This document shows, piece after piece, positions 44,612-54,139 of a stretch of 64,000 bases of DNA (positions are counted from its first letter, which is position 1; each line of letters begins with the position of its first letter). Below the pieces are notes generated by a model. It was not told the origin of the DNA, did no database searches, and was given only the letters and a program-made list of their open reading frames with translations. Source of the stretch: an uncultured Acetobacteraceae bacterium. GTDB taxonomy: Bacteria > Pseudomonadota > Alphaproteobacteria > Acetobacterales > Acetobacteraceae. Where the stretch lies: positions 62,001 to 126,000 of the forward strand of contig CALTUD010000004.1 of assembly GCA_943912335.1 (NCBI GenBank), given 5' to 3'. Position numbers and translations under genes: made by a program.

Positions 44612-46231
44612 CTAGACGTTTGCGCTGCCGGTCGTCCGCGCCGTCAGCGCGCCGAACAGGGCCTTGCCGTCCGGACGACCGAGCCCGGTGCAGGCGTTCC
44701 AGACCGGGCCGGCCTGATAACCGATCTGCGTGTTGGCCGGCTTGTTGTTGCCGCTGGTGATCTCGACCGTCAGCTTCCGGCCGATCTTGATCTGCCCGTA
44801 GAGAAAATCGGGCAGGAAGCCGACCGGAACCGCGGCCTTCTGGTTGATCAGCGCGGTGAGCCCGGCCCAGAGCGGCGCCACGGCGGAGGTGCCGCCGACC
44901 ACTTCCTTCTTGCCTCCGACCACCACCAGGTAGCCGCTGCCAGGCGCCGCGTTGCCGGCGACGTCGGGCACGCCGCGCCCGTTGCGCCCGCCATTCACGC
45001 TGGGGGGCAGTGTCACGGTGTTCTGGAACGCCGGAATGCCGAAAAGGTCGCTGATGCCGCCGCCGGTGCCGCCGCCGCCTTCGAGCGAATCGTTCCAGAC
45101 CATTTCGGCCGAGATCGTACTGCCGGACACGGCGATATGCGTGCCGCCGCAGCCGATCGCCCAGGGAGACGAGGCCGGAAAATCCACATGCGCCATGCCG
45201 TCATCGACGCCGTCGGTGGCGAGGCTGTCTCCGGACGCGACATAGACCGAGATGCCCATCGCCGCCGCGTCCTGCAGCGCGCTGTTCATCGCCGAAACCG
45301 CCTGCGCGCTCCAGGAACTTTCCGGGCCGCCCCAGGAGATCGAGATCACTGAGGGTTTGGTGGTGCCGTCATGCGCCGCCTGCGAGATGGCGTCGGAGAA
45401 ACCGGCATCGGTGTTGGGCGCGAAATAAACCGCGATCTCCGCGCCCGGTGCGACACCGCCGGCGACCTGGATGTCGAGCGCCACTTCGCCATCCGCATCC
45501 GAGCCGGTCTTGTTGCGGGCGCCATCGACCGAAACCGCCACCACGCGCGGCGTCTTGAGGCCCATCGCCTTGAACGCGGTCTGATTGTCGGCTGCGGAAT
45601 AGCCGCCGCCCAACTCGATCAGGGCGATGGTCACACCCGTTCCGTCCACACCGGTCGGAAAATCGTAGAGCGTGGCGAGCTTGTTCGGCTCCAGCCCGCC
45701 GGGTTGCGCGGCACGCGGACGGACGATGCGGGTATGGGCGATGGCGCGGTCGTCCAGCCCCAGCACGGATTCGACGATGCCGTGCAGCGCGTCCGGAAGA
45801 TGCAGTTCGCCCGCATGGCTGCGGAACGTTTCCGTGCCGGACTTGTAGAGTTCGAGCTTGGTGCCGAAGGCGGCCTCGATCGCACGCGGCGTGCCGGACA
45901 CGCGCACCAGACGGCGGGCGGCCGAGCTTTCCAGTACGGTCAGCCCGTGCTGGTTGGCATAGTCGGTGAGCGCGCGGATATCGGGCCCGTAGAGCGTTTC
46001 GCGCGCATGTGCCATCAGCTTGCGCCGCGCGTCGGGGTCGCCGAGCGTGTTCATCTTCGCGAACAAGGCGGTTTCGTCGCGTGGCCGGATGTTCAGGCTT
46101 GCCTCGATCACGTGCGCGTCCGGCACCGAGCCGGTGCAGACCGCATCGCGGGGCAAGGCGCGCGTGCTGCCGACGATGGGGCACAACCCTTTTCCGGGCT
46201 GAGCGGAAGCGATCTTCTGCGTGTCGGTCAT
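44612..46231 (-). CDS. Sedolisin/kumamolisin-type S53 serine-carboxyl peptidase
   Basis: The 539-residue protein has a pro-kumamolisin activation domain (about 35-175), then a subtilisin-like catalytic domain (about 185-530). The S53 catalytic residues are all visible: E249 and D253 in DGEVALDIQVAGG, oxyanion aspartate D335 in VASGDS, and nucleophile S449 in VGGTSAVAPLWAGL. A calcium site is expected near the C-terminus. It works at acid pH, usually outside the cell, though no clear signal peptide is visible. Its start overlaps the TetR gene stop as ATGA, so the regulator and peptidase form one transcript. Confidence 0.93.
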   Translation of the reverse strand: MTDTQKIASAQPGKGLCPIVGSTRALPRDAVCTGSVPDAHVIEASLNIRPRDETALFAKMNTLGDPDARRKLMAHARETLYGPDIRALTDYANQHGLTVLESSAARRLVRVSGTPRAIEAAFGTKLELYKSGTETFRSHAGELHLPDALHGIVESVLGLDDRAIAHTRIVRPRAAQPGGLEPNKLATLYDFPTGVDGTGVTIALIELGGGYSAADNQTAFKAMGLKTPRVVAVSVDGARNKTGSDADGEVALDIQVAGGVAPGAEIAVYFAPNTDAGFSDAISQAAHDGTTKPSVISISWGGPESSWSAQAVSAMNSALQDAAAMGISVYVASGDSLATDGVDDGMAHVDFPASSPWAIGCGGTHIAVSGSTISAEMVWNDSLEGGGGTGGGISDLFGIPAFQNTVTLPPSVNGGRNGRGVPDVAGNAAPGSGYLVVVGGKKEVVGGTSAVAPLWAGLTALINQKAAVPVGFLPDFLYGQIKIGRKLTVEITSGNNKPANTQIGYQAGPVWNACTGLGRPDGKALFGALTARTTGSANV

Positions 46232-46827
46232 GTCTCGCCTCGACGTTCTGGATTCGTTCGATCGCCAGCATGACTGTCTCCAGCCGCCCCGTCCAGCAAT
46301 CCCGGCAGCAACGCGCGGGCTGGGCGGGTGGTGCCCGGGCGTGCCGTTTCCAGCAGGATCATCCCGTCCATCAGCGCCAGAATGGTTTCCGCCGTGCCGT
46401 TGCCGCGCCAGGCGGGCAGGAGCCGGGAGTCGAGCCAGCCGATCCAGTTCTCCACCACGAAGGACGCCAACTGGTCGTAGGGCGCTTCGCCGCGTGCGCC
46501 TGCGGACACCACCTCCGTCCAGAGTCGCATCACCGGCGCCATGTCCGGTTTCTCCGATTGTTCGAGCAGGAACGTCACCAGCTTCCCGGGGGTGACGGGC
46601 GGCATGGCGTCCACGCCACTCAGGCGCGACTGCAGGCCGGTGTTGATCCGGTGCAGCGTTTCGCGAACCAGCGCGTCCTTGCTGCCGAAATAATACAGCA
46701 GCATCCGGCCGGAGGTGCCGAGTTGCGACGCGAGACCGCGCAGGGCGAAGGCGCCCAGACCCTGGGCCAGGACGATGGGGCTGATCCGGTCGCACAGGGC
46801 GTCACGACGGTCGGGAAGGGTATCCAT
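46228..46827 (-). CDS. TetR family transcriptional regulator
   Basis: The 199-residue protein from the ATG at 46827 has an N-terminal TetR helix-turn-helix (RISPIVLAQGLGAFALRGLASQLGTSGRMLLYYFGSKDALV) and a helical ligand domain containing the WTEVVSAGARGEAPY segment. Longer in-frame starts up to 47055 overlap the divergent gene and are not conserved. It sits first in the operon with the S53 peptidase and probably represses it and the divergent small membrane protein through the inverted repeat at 46846-46871. Confidence 0.9.
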   Translation of the reverse strand: MDTLPDRRDALCDRISPIVLAQGLGAFALRGLASQLGTSGRMLLYYFGSKDALVRETLHRINTGLQSRLSGVDAMPPVTPGKLVTFLLEQSEKPDMAPVMRLWTEVVSAGARGEAPYDQLASFVVENWIGWLDSRLLPAWRGNGTAETILALMDGMILLETARPGTTRPARALLPGLLDGAAGDSHAGDRTNPERRGET

Positions 46828-46845
46828 GCCGATTTCTGTAGCACC

Positions 46846-46871
46846 CGTTACATCATCCAGGCTATGTAACG
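46846..46871. promoter_or_regulatory. TetR operator candidate
   Basis: Perfect eight-base arms, CGTTACAT at 46846-46853 and ATGTAACG at 46864-46871, spaced by ten bases, between the divergent TetR-peptidase and DUF5367-like genes. It lies 18 bases upstream of the TetR start. Confidence 0.75.
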
Positions 46872-46897
46872 CATGTTTCATAACGGAGTCGAACGCC

Positions 46898-47284
46898 ATG
46901 CCGACGAAAACGCAGGTGCCGATGCTGGTCGGGATCGCGATCCTGTTCTGGGCCATCGCGACCGCGTCGATACGCTGGGTGCCTGGGTCGCTGACCGACC
47001 CGTTGCGTGGTTCGGTGCTGTTCGCGGTGAGTTTGCCAATCTGCTGGGGCTGCATCCGTTTCGTGCGCCGGTCGGCACGCTTGAGGCCGGAACAGATCCT
47101 GGCCGCGACGGTCCTGGTGGTCGGTGTCGCGAACCTGATCGACGCCGTCGCATTGCGCTGGGCGCCGTTTCTCTACGGTGCGGACGAGCGGGTGCTGCGC
47201 CTCGGTGCGTCCTGGCTGCTCTGGGGCTACGGCGTGACCCTGGTGATCGCGCTTGCGATGCGCCGCGGCTTGCCTGCGCGCTGA
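46898..47284 (+). CDS. DUF5367-like small membrane protein
   Basis: The 128-residue protein has four predicted membrane segments: LVGIAILFWAIATASIRWV, SVLFAVSLPICWGCIRFV, ILAATVLVVGVANLIDAVAL and LRLGASWLLWGYGVTLVIAL. The order and the GASWLLWGYG motif resemble DUF5367, a family often divergent from TetR regulators; the function is unknown. Here it is divergent from a TetR gene and shares the operator region. Confidence 0.72.
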   Translation: MPTKTQVPMLVGIAILFWAIATASIRWVPGSLTDPLRGSVLFAVSLPICWGCIRFVRRSARLRPEQILAATVLVVGVANLIDAVALRWAPFLYGADERVLRLGASWLLWGYGVTLVIALAMRRGLPAR

Positions 47285-47709
47285 GAGCGGTTTCGTTCCG
47301 CGCCGTTCTCCGCGACGATGCGGGTTTCGGCGGCTCCGGATGGCCGGGGGACACGCGCCGGGTGTGCGAGCATCAGACGGACTCGTCTGGGGGCCTATTC
47401 TTGCGTGCCGAGGCGACGATTTCGGTCGCGCATGGCGGTCTTCCCGGCGCGGTCCTCCGGGCGGCATGCCGCAGCAGCCGACGAGAAATAACGCGTGAAG
47501 ACGAAGAATTTTCACATCGATGCATCATGGCGGGTGACGCTACGGCGAGCAGGTCCGAGCGCTGTGTGAGCCGGTCCGGGCGCTCCCTGGCGGGGCTAAG
47601 ACGGTTCACCGCTCGTCTGGACGATCGTGTTGATGTGTTTCAGCCTGCGCTCCTGTCGCAGCCGGCGAACAGAACCGGCGCGACACGGAGCGAAACGGAG
47701 GCGCCCGCC
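47285..47709. other. Gene-free stretch upstream of the lipase-like gene
   Basis: About 425 bases without a convincing gene. The lipase frame is open upstream to 46873, but that extension overlaps the DUF5367-like gene and has no domain features. No repeat, RNA gene or clear promoter was recognised. Confidence 0.5.
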
Positions 47710-48906
47710 ATGCTGCATGATAAAATCGTCGTCGACCCGTCGAGAAGCGTGACGGCATACACCCACGCCGCTCTGGCGGATGTCACCCGGACGACCGGGC
47801 TTGGGGTTTCCGCCGCCCGTCACGCGGTGGAGGCTTTCGCCGCAACGCCAGCCGCGGCGCGCGAAACGACCGCCACGCCAGCCGCCGCGCATGCCTCGGC
47901 GGTTCCCGCCACGCAGGCCGCCGACTACGTCCTGGTGGCACAGGCGCAACAGGCAGCCCTTTCGCCCATCGTTTCGGAATTCCTCAACGGCGCCATCAGC
48001 GAATATGTGCTGGGCGGCGTGCCGGACGGCATGAAGCCGTTTCTGGTGAACGGACAGCAACTTACACTGTCCGACGACCTCAACGGCGCCTTCGCGCATA
48101 CCTGGATCACCGCGGAACACCAGGTGCTGATCACCTTCTCCGGCACCACGCGCGGCGAGAACATCCTGGTCGATCCCGCAGCCAGCGTCGGCGGCCTGCT
48201 CAGCGATCTGACCATTCTCCAGCAGAAGACCTCGTCTGCGCAGCTGGAGTCGCTCGGTTTCGCCAGGCAGGTTCTTGCCGAGGCGGCGAAGCAGGGCTTC
48301 GCGTCCAGTCAGGTCTTCGTCACCGGCCACTCGCTGGGCGGTATCGAGGCGGAATACGTGGCGCAGCAGACCGGCCTCGCCGGGATCGGCTTCGAGCCCA
48401 CCGGCATCCGTCCGGATGCGACCGCGATCGGCACCGGCGGCAATTTCGTCAGCGTCGTCACAGATGGCGACCCGGTCGGCAATTACGGCTCCGACATCAA
48501 GGGCGAGCAGCCCTTCGCGCCCCGTTTCGTCGCGCAGGGCGGCCAGTTGCCGCATTACGGCACCGTGCTGCAGATCGGCGCCGCCTCCGATCAGGCCGCC
48601 TTGAGCAAGGTCGCCGCGCTGGTGGCGCCCGCTTTCTCCGGCGACAGCGCCACCTTCTCCCCGATCGACGCGCTGTTGCACCCGTTGAGCGTGGCGGCAG
48701 GTCTGGCCGGAGCCGCGGCCTTGATCGCGGAGTTTCATCTGCCGGCGGCGGAATACACGGATCTGGGCGTCACTCCGACCGGCGGTTTCCTGTCGCAGCT
48801 CCCGGACCGTCTCGGCGTCTCCCACGGCGCGGTGCTGCCAGTGGGCAACGACACGATCGCCCAGTTGCAGGGCTATATCGCAACACACGCCAACGTCGGC
48901 GTTTGA
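47710..48906 (+). CDS. Lipase-like alpha/beta hydrolase
   Basis: The 398-residue protein has an alanine-rich N-terminal region (about 30-75) and then a class-3-lipase-type core: HQVLITFSGTTRGENILVD near residue 140, the nucleophile serine in VFVTGHSLGGIEAEYVA near residue 205 and a SVVTDGDPVGNYGSD segment with a candidate acid. A histidine in QLPHYGTVLQIG may complete the triad. There is no obvious N-terminal signal peptide; such proteins can leave by type I secretion. I chose the ATG at 47710 because GGAG lies nine bases before it. The substrate is unknown. Confidence 0.75.
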   Translation: MLHDKIVVDPSRSVTAYTHAALADVTRTTGLGVSAARHAVEAFAATPAAARETTATPAAAHASAVPATQAADYVLVAQAQQAALSPIVSEFLNGAISEYVLGGVPDGMKPFLVNGQQLTLSDDLNGAFAHTWITAEHQVLITFSGTTRGENILVDPAASVGGLLSDLTILQQKTSSAQLESLGFARQVLAEAAKQGFASSQVFVTGHSLGGIEAEYVAQQTGLAGIGFEPTGIRPDATAIGTGGNFVSVVTDGDPVGNYGSDIKGEQPFAPRFVAQGGQLPHYGTVLQIGAASDQAALSKVAALVAPAFSGDSATFSPIDALLHPLSVAAGLAGAAALIAEFHLPAAEYTDLGVTPTGGFLSQLPDRLGVSHGAVLPVGNDTIAQLQGYIATHANVGV

Positions 48907-48912
48907 GCGACG

Positions 48913-48941
48913 CGTGGGGGGAGGCGCGTCCTTCCCCCACG
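48913..48941. terminator. Bidirectional hairpin between the lipase-like gene and maiA
   Basis: Eight-pair stem CGTGGGGG at 48913-48920 and CCCCCACG at 48934-48941, loop of 13 bases, between two convergent genes 40 bases apart. Confidence 0.55.
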
Positions 48942-48946
48942 ATCGG

Positions 48947-49585
48947 TCAGCGTTTCTGTCTGGCGGGCTGCGCCCTGTCGAACGCGTCCAGCGCCAGGGC
49001 ATTCCGCTCAATCGCCAGAAGCGTCGGCGCCACGGTTAGATCGGCACCGAACACGCGCGACGCGGCCATGTGGCTGGCCAGACAGAGATCGGCGATGGTC
49101 GGCGTGTCGCCGTGGCAGAAGCGCCCGGTTTCCGCTTCCGCCGAAAGCCGGGCTTCGCCGATGCGGAGACCTTCGCCGAGCCAATGATGTAGCCAGCCGG
49201 TCTCGCCGGCCGGATCGATGTCGAGGCGCTCGCGCAGGAAGCGCCGGACGCGCGGCACGATCAATGGATGATGGTCGGTCGCGAACAGGCCGGCGATGCC
49301 GCGTACGCGTGCCCTTCCGGCCGGATCCGAAGGCAGCAGAGGCGGTTCCGGATGGGTTTCCTCCAGATATTCCAGAATTGCCAGCGACTGGGTGAGGCGT
49401 GTGCCGTCCTCGAACAGCACGGTCGGCACGACGCCCTGCGGGTTGAGAGCGCGGAACTCGGGTTGGTTCTGTTCGCCGCCATCGAGATCGACGAAGATTT
49501 CCCGGAACGGGAGCTGTTTGAGGTTGAGCGCAATTCGTACCCTGTAGGCGGCGGATGAGCGCCAGAAGCCGTGCATCTCGATCAT
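48947..49585 (-). CDS. maiA: Maleylacetoacetate isomerase (zeta-class GST)
   Basis: The 212-residue protein has the zeta-class signature SSAAYRVRIALNLK at residues 10-23 and the thioredoxin-like N-terminal domain with NPQGVVPTVLFEDG and QSLAILEYLEE. An all-helical C-terminal domain contains CHGDTPTIADLCLASHM. It isomerises maleylacetoacetate to fumarylacetoacetate in tyrosine/homogentisate breakdown, using glutathione. No fumarylacetoacetase or homogentisate dioxygenase lies beside it in this window, so maleylpyruvate isomerase or another GST role is possible. Confidence 0.82.
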   Translation of the reverse strand: MIEMHGFWRSSAAYRVRIALNLKQLPFREIFVDLDGGEQNQPEFRALNPQGVVPTVLFEDGTRLTQSLAILEYLEETHPEPPLLPSDPAGRARVRGIAGLFATDHHPLIVPRVRRFLRERLDIDPAGETGWLHHWLGEGLRIGEARLSAEAETGRFCHGDTPTIADLCLASHMAASRVFGADLTVAPTLLAIERNALALDAFDRAQPARQKR

Positions 49586-49839
49586 GGTGTTTGTCTTCCT
49601 GTCGGATCAACGCACGGACGGGAGGAAGGGTGGAACCGTGCCGGTACGCGGCCCCGACTAAAGCTTTGTTTAGAAGAACCGGCTCCTGCGCATTTTCCCG
49701 CTCGCCGCATGGACCCGGGCGATGATGCGCCTCTCGGCATGGCCGCTCTTCGCCGGATCGCCTTGACGGAGCAGGGTGGCTCCTGAACGCTGCCGCCGAA
49801 CGACCGAACGATGGCGGCCACGCCAGGGGAGATACAGGG

Positions 49840-52140
<2,301 letters not shown>

Positions 52141-52172
52141 TGTGATACGTTGACGCTACCATCTGCATGATG

Positions 52173-52210
52173 GTTTGTTTCATCCGCGAACGACAGCGGA
52201 TGAAACAAAC
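52173..52210 (+). promoter_or_regulatory. 15-bp inverted repeat abutting the ssuC start codon
   Basis: Perfect arms GTTTGTTTCATCCGC at 52173-52187 and GCGGATGAAACAAAC at 52196-52210 with an eight-base centre. The right arm ends immediately before the ATG at 52211 and covers the place where the ribosome-binding site must be. It may be an operator or an RNA stem that hides the start. A smaller repeat, CCATC...GATGG, lies just upstream. No T-run makes an intrinsic terminator unlikely. Confidence 0.6.
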
Positions 52211-53080
52211 ATGCTCGACAGGGTCTCCAGCCCGGCGGCGGTGATTGGCCGGCCTGTGTCGCGCCCGGCGCCGGTTCGGTCGGCGAGACGCAGCCCGGCG
52301 GGGGTGCGGAAGACCGCCCGTCCGCTGCCCTTCCGCCGTTTCTGGTCCATCCTGCTGATCCTGGCGGTTTGGCAGGCGGCGTCCTCCGCAGGGCTGGTCT
52401 CGCCGGAAACCCTCGCCTCGCCGCTGCGCATTGCCCGCACCGCGTTCGACCTCACCCGCAGCGGTGTTCTGCCGCAGAATCTGCTCGTCTCCCTCGGCCG
52501 CGCCGGCAGCGGACTGGCCATCGCCATCGGCGGCGGCATCGCTCTGGCCTTGGTCGCTGGCCTGTCGCGTATCGGCGAGGATGTGGTCGATGCGCCGATG
52601 CAGATGCTCCGCACCCTGCCGGCTCTGGCTCTGGTGCCGCTGTTTATTCTCTGGTTCGGCATCGGCGAGACGCCCAAGATCGCCCTGGTGGCGCTGGGCG
52701 CGCTGATCCCGGTCTATCTCAATCTGTTCAAGGGCATCCGCGCGATCGACCCGAAACTGCTGGAGATGGGCCGCACGCTCGGCCTGTCCCGTTCGGCCGT
52801 GATCCGCAACATCGTCCTGCCCGGGGCATTGCCCGATCTGCTCACGGGCCTACGCTTTTCCGTCGGCATTTCCTGGCTGATGCTGGTGGTCGCCGAGCAG
52901 GTGAACGCGTCCACGGGCATCGGCCATATGATGATGGACGCGCAGGATTTCCTCCGCACCGACATCATCTTGGTCGGGCTGCTGGTCTATGCGCTGCTCG
53001 GTCTGCTCAGCGATCTCGCGGTGCGGATGCTGGAACGGCGCCTGCTGCGCTGGCGCCCGGTGGCGGGAGGCGTACGATGA
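52211..53080 (+). CDS. ssuC: Aliphatic sulfonate/nitrate-type ABC transporter permease
   Basis: The 289-residue protein has a basic N-terminal tail of about 40 residues, then six membrane segments with the SsuC/TauC/NrtB motif: MLRTLPALALVPLFILWFGIGETPKI near residue 140, and the EAA loop LLEMGRTLGLSRSAVIRNIVLPGALPDLLTGLR near residue 195. It forms the inner-membrane channel with the adjacent ATPase. The presence of ssuD and ssuA nearby points to alkanesulfonates. A perfect inverted repeat precedes the start. Confidence 0.88.
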   Translation: MLDRVSSPAAVIGRPVSRPAPVRSARRSPAGVRKTARPLPFRRFWSILLILAVWQAASSAGLVSPETLASPLRIARTAFDLTRSGVLPQNLLVSLGRAGSGLAIAIGGGIALALVAGLSRIGEDVVDAPMQMLRTLPALALVPLFILWFGIGETPKIALVALGALIPVYLNLFKGIRAIDPKLLEMGRTLGLSRSAVIRNIVLPGALPDLLTGLRFSVGISWLMLVVAEQVNASTGIGHMMMDAQDFLRTDIILVGLLVYALLGLLSDLAVRMLERRLLRWRPVAGGVR

Positions 53081-53778
53081 GCGGCGGCGTTTTCGTCGAG
53101 GGCCTCAGCCGCGCCTTCGGCGGCAATCGCGTCCTGGACGGGCTCGATCTGCAGATCCGTCCCGGCGAGTTCGTCGCCCTTTTGGGCCGCTCCGGCTCCG
53201 GCAAGACCACGCTTCTGCGCACTCTGGCCGGACTCGATCCTGTGGAGGAGGGCACCGTCTCCGTGCCGGAACAGGTCGCGGTGGTGTTCCAGGAGAGTCG
53301 ACTGCTGCCGTGGAAGCGGGTGCGCGACAATGTGATGCTGGGCCTGGACGGCACGGATGCACGCGCCCGCGCCGAAGCGGCCTTGGGCGAAGTCGGTTTA
53401 TCGCATCGGCTGGACGCCTGGCCGCTTACCCTCTCGGGCGGCGAGGCTCAGCGCGTCGGCATCGCGCGCGCTCTGGTCCGTGCGCCAGAGTTTCTGATGC
53501 TGGACGAGCCCTTTGCCAGTCTCGACGCGCTCACCCGCCTACGCATGCACGCGATGGTGGAGCGCCTTTGGCGCGCCCATGGCTGCGCCGTACTGTTGGT
53601 GACGCATGATGTGGACGAGGCGCTCACGCTCGGCGATCGCGCCGTGGTGCTGGATCGCGGCCGGATCAGAACCGTGCTGCCGTTGGAGATGGAGCGCCCA
53701 CGTCGACACGACGCCGCTGATTTCGCGCGAGGGCGTCGCGTACTGCTCGACGCGCTGGACGTGGGCGAGGCGGTTTAG
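53077..53778 (+). CDS. ssuB: Aliphatic sulfonate ABC transporter ATP-binding protein
   Basis: The 233-residue ATPase has Walker A LGRSGSGKTTLLRTLAG near residue 38, the Q-loop VVFQESRLLPWKRVRDNV characteristic of SsuB/TauB/NrtD, the signature LSGGEAQRVGIARAL and Walker B FLMLDEPFASLD. Its start overlaps the ssuC stop as ATGA. Its stop overlaps a possible 41-residue gene on the opposite strand by three bases. Confidence 0.9.
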   Translation: MSGGVFVEGLSRAFGGNRVLDGLDLQIRPGEFVALLGRSGSGKTTLLRTLAGLDPVEEGTVSVPEQVAVVFQESRLLPWKRVRDNVMLGLDGTDARARAEAALGEVGLSHRLDAWPLTLSGGEAQRVGIARALVRAPEFLMLDEPFASLDALTRLRMHAMVERLWRAHGCAVLLVTHDVDEALTLGDRAVVLDRGRIRTVLPLEMERPRRHDAADFARGRRVLLDALDVGEAV

Positions 53779-53900
53779 CGCCGGTCGGACCGGCGCGCGC
53801 GCACCGGAATCGCCTGCGGCCTCGGCCGCGCCGCTAGAACGAGCGGGATCATCGCCAGCAGGGCGGCGGCAACGAACGCGACCTGTTCCAACTGCTGCAT
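53775..53900 (-). CDS. Possible 41-residue single-membrane-segment protein
   Basis: An open frame from the ATG at 53900 to a TAA at 53775 encodes a hydrophobic segment (VAFVAAALLAMIPLVLAA) followed by an arginine-rich tail (RARRSDRR). GGGGAAG lies about 9-15 bases before the ATG. The topology would be N-out/C-in single pass. I do not recognise a family. Very short frames can occur by chance in GC-rich DNA, so this needs expression or conservation evidence. Confidence 0.4.
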   Translation of the reverse strand: MQQLEQVAFVAAALLAMIPLVLAARPRPQAIPVRARRSDRR

Positions 53901-54048
53901 GATCGAATCTTCCCCATCTCGGAACACCTGCCGAACAGATTGCCCTAACGCGCCAGCCGATCAAGGGTTGTTTTCGGCATGAGACCGTTACGCAATACAG
54001 ATGCGGACGGTTTATCGTTACGGCTCATATGCGGGATTGCGAAGGGCG

Positions 54049-54067
54049 GGTGGATGATGCATCCGCC
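54049..54067. terminator. Short hairpin between ssuB and the SIR2 gene
   Basis: GGTGGATG at 54049-54056 pairs with CATCCGCC at 54060-54067 (one G-T pair, three-base loop). It lies in the roughly 240-base gene-free stretch between the small gene at 53900 and the SIR2-gene stop. No T-run follows; nothing else was recognised in this gap. Confidence 0.35.
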
Positions 54068-54139
54068 GTTCACTGTAATCGGCAAATCCGGCATGACCTT
54101 GGACCTCGAAACGTGATAGAGGGACTTTCAGCAGCGAGA

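Noticed and set aside
46873..47709. N-terminal extension of the lipase-like protein by 279 codons
   Set aside because: It overlaps the DUF5367-like gene in another frame and has shadow composition; GGAG before the ATG at 47710 supports the shorter protein.
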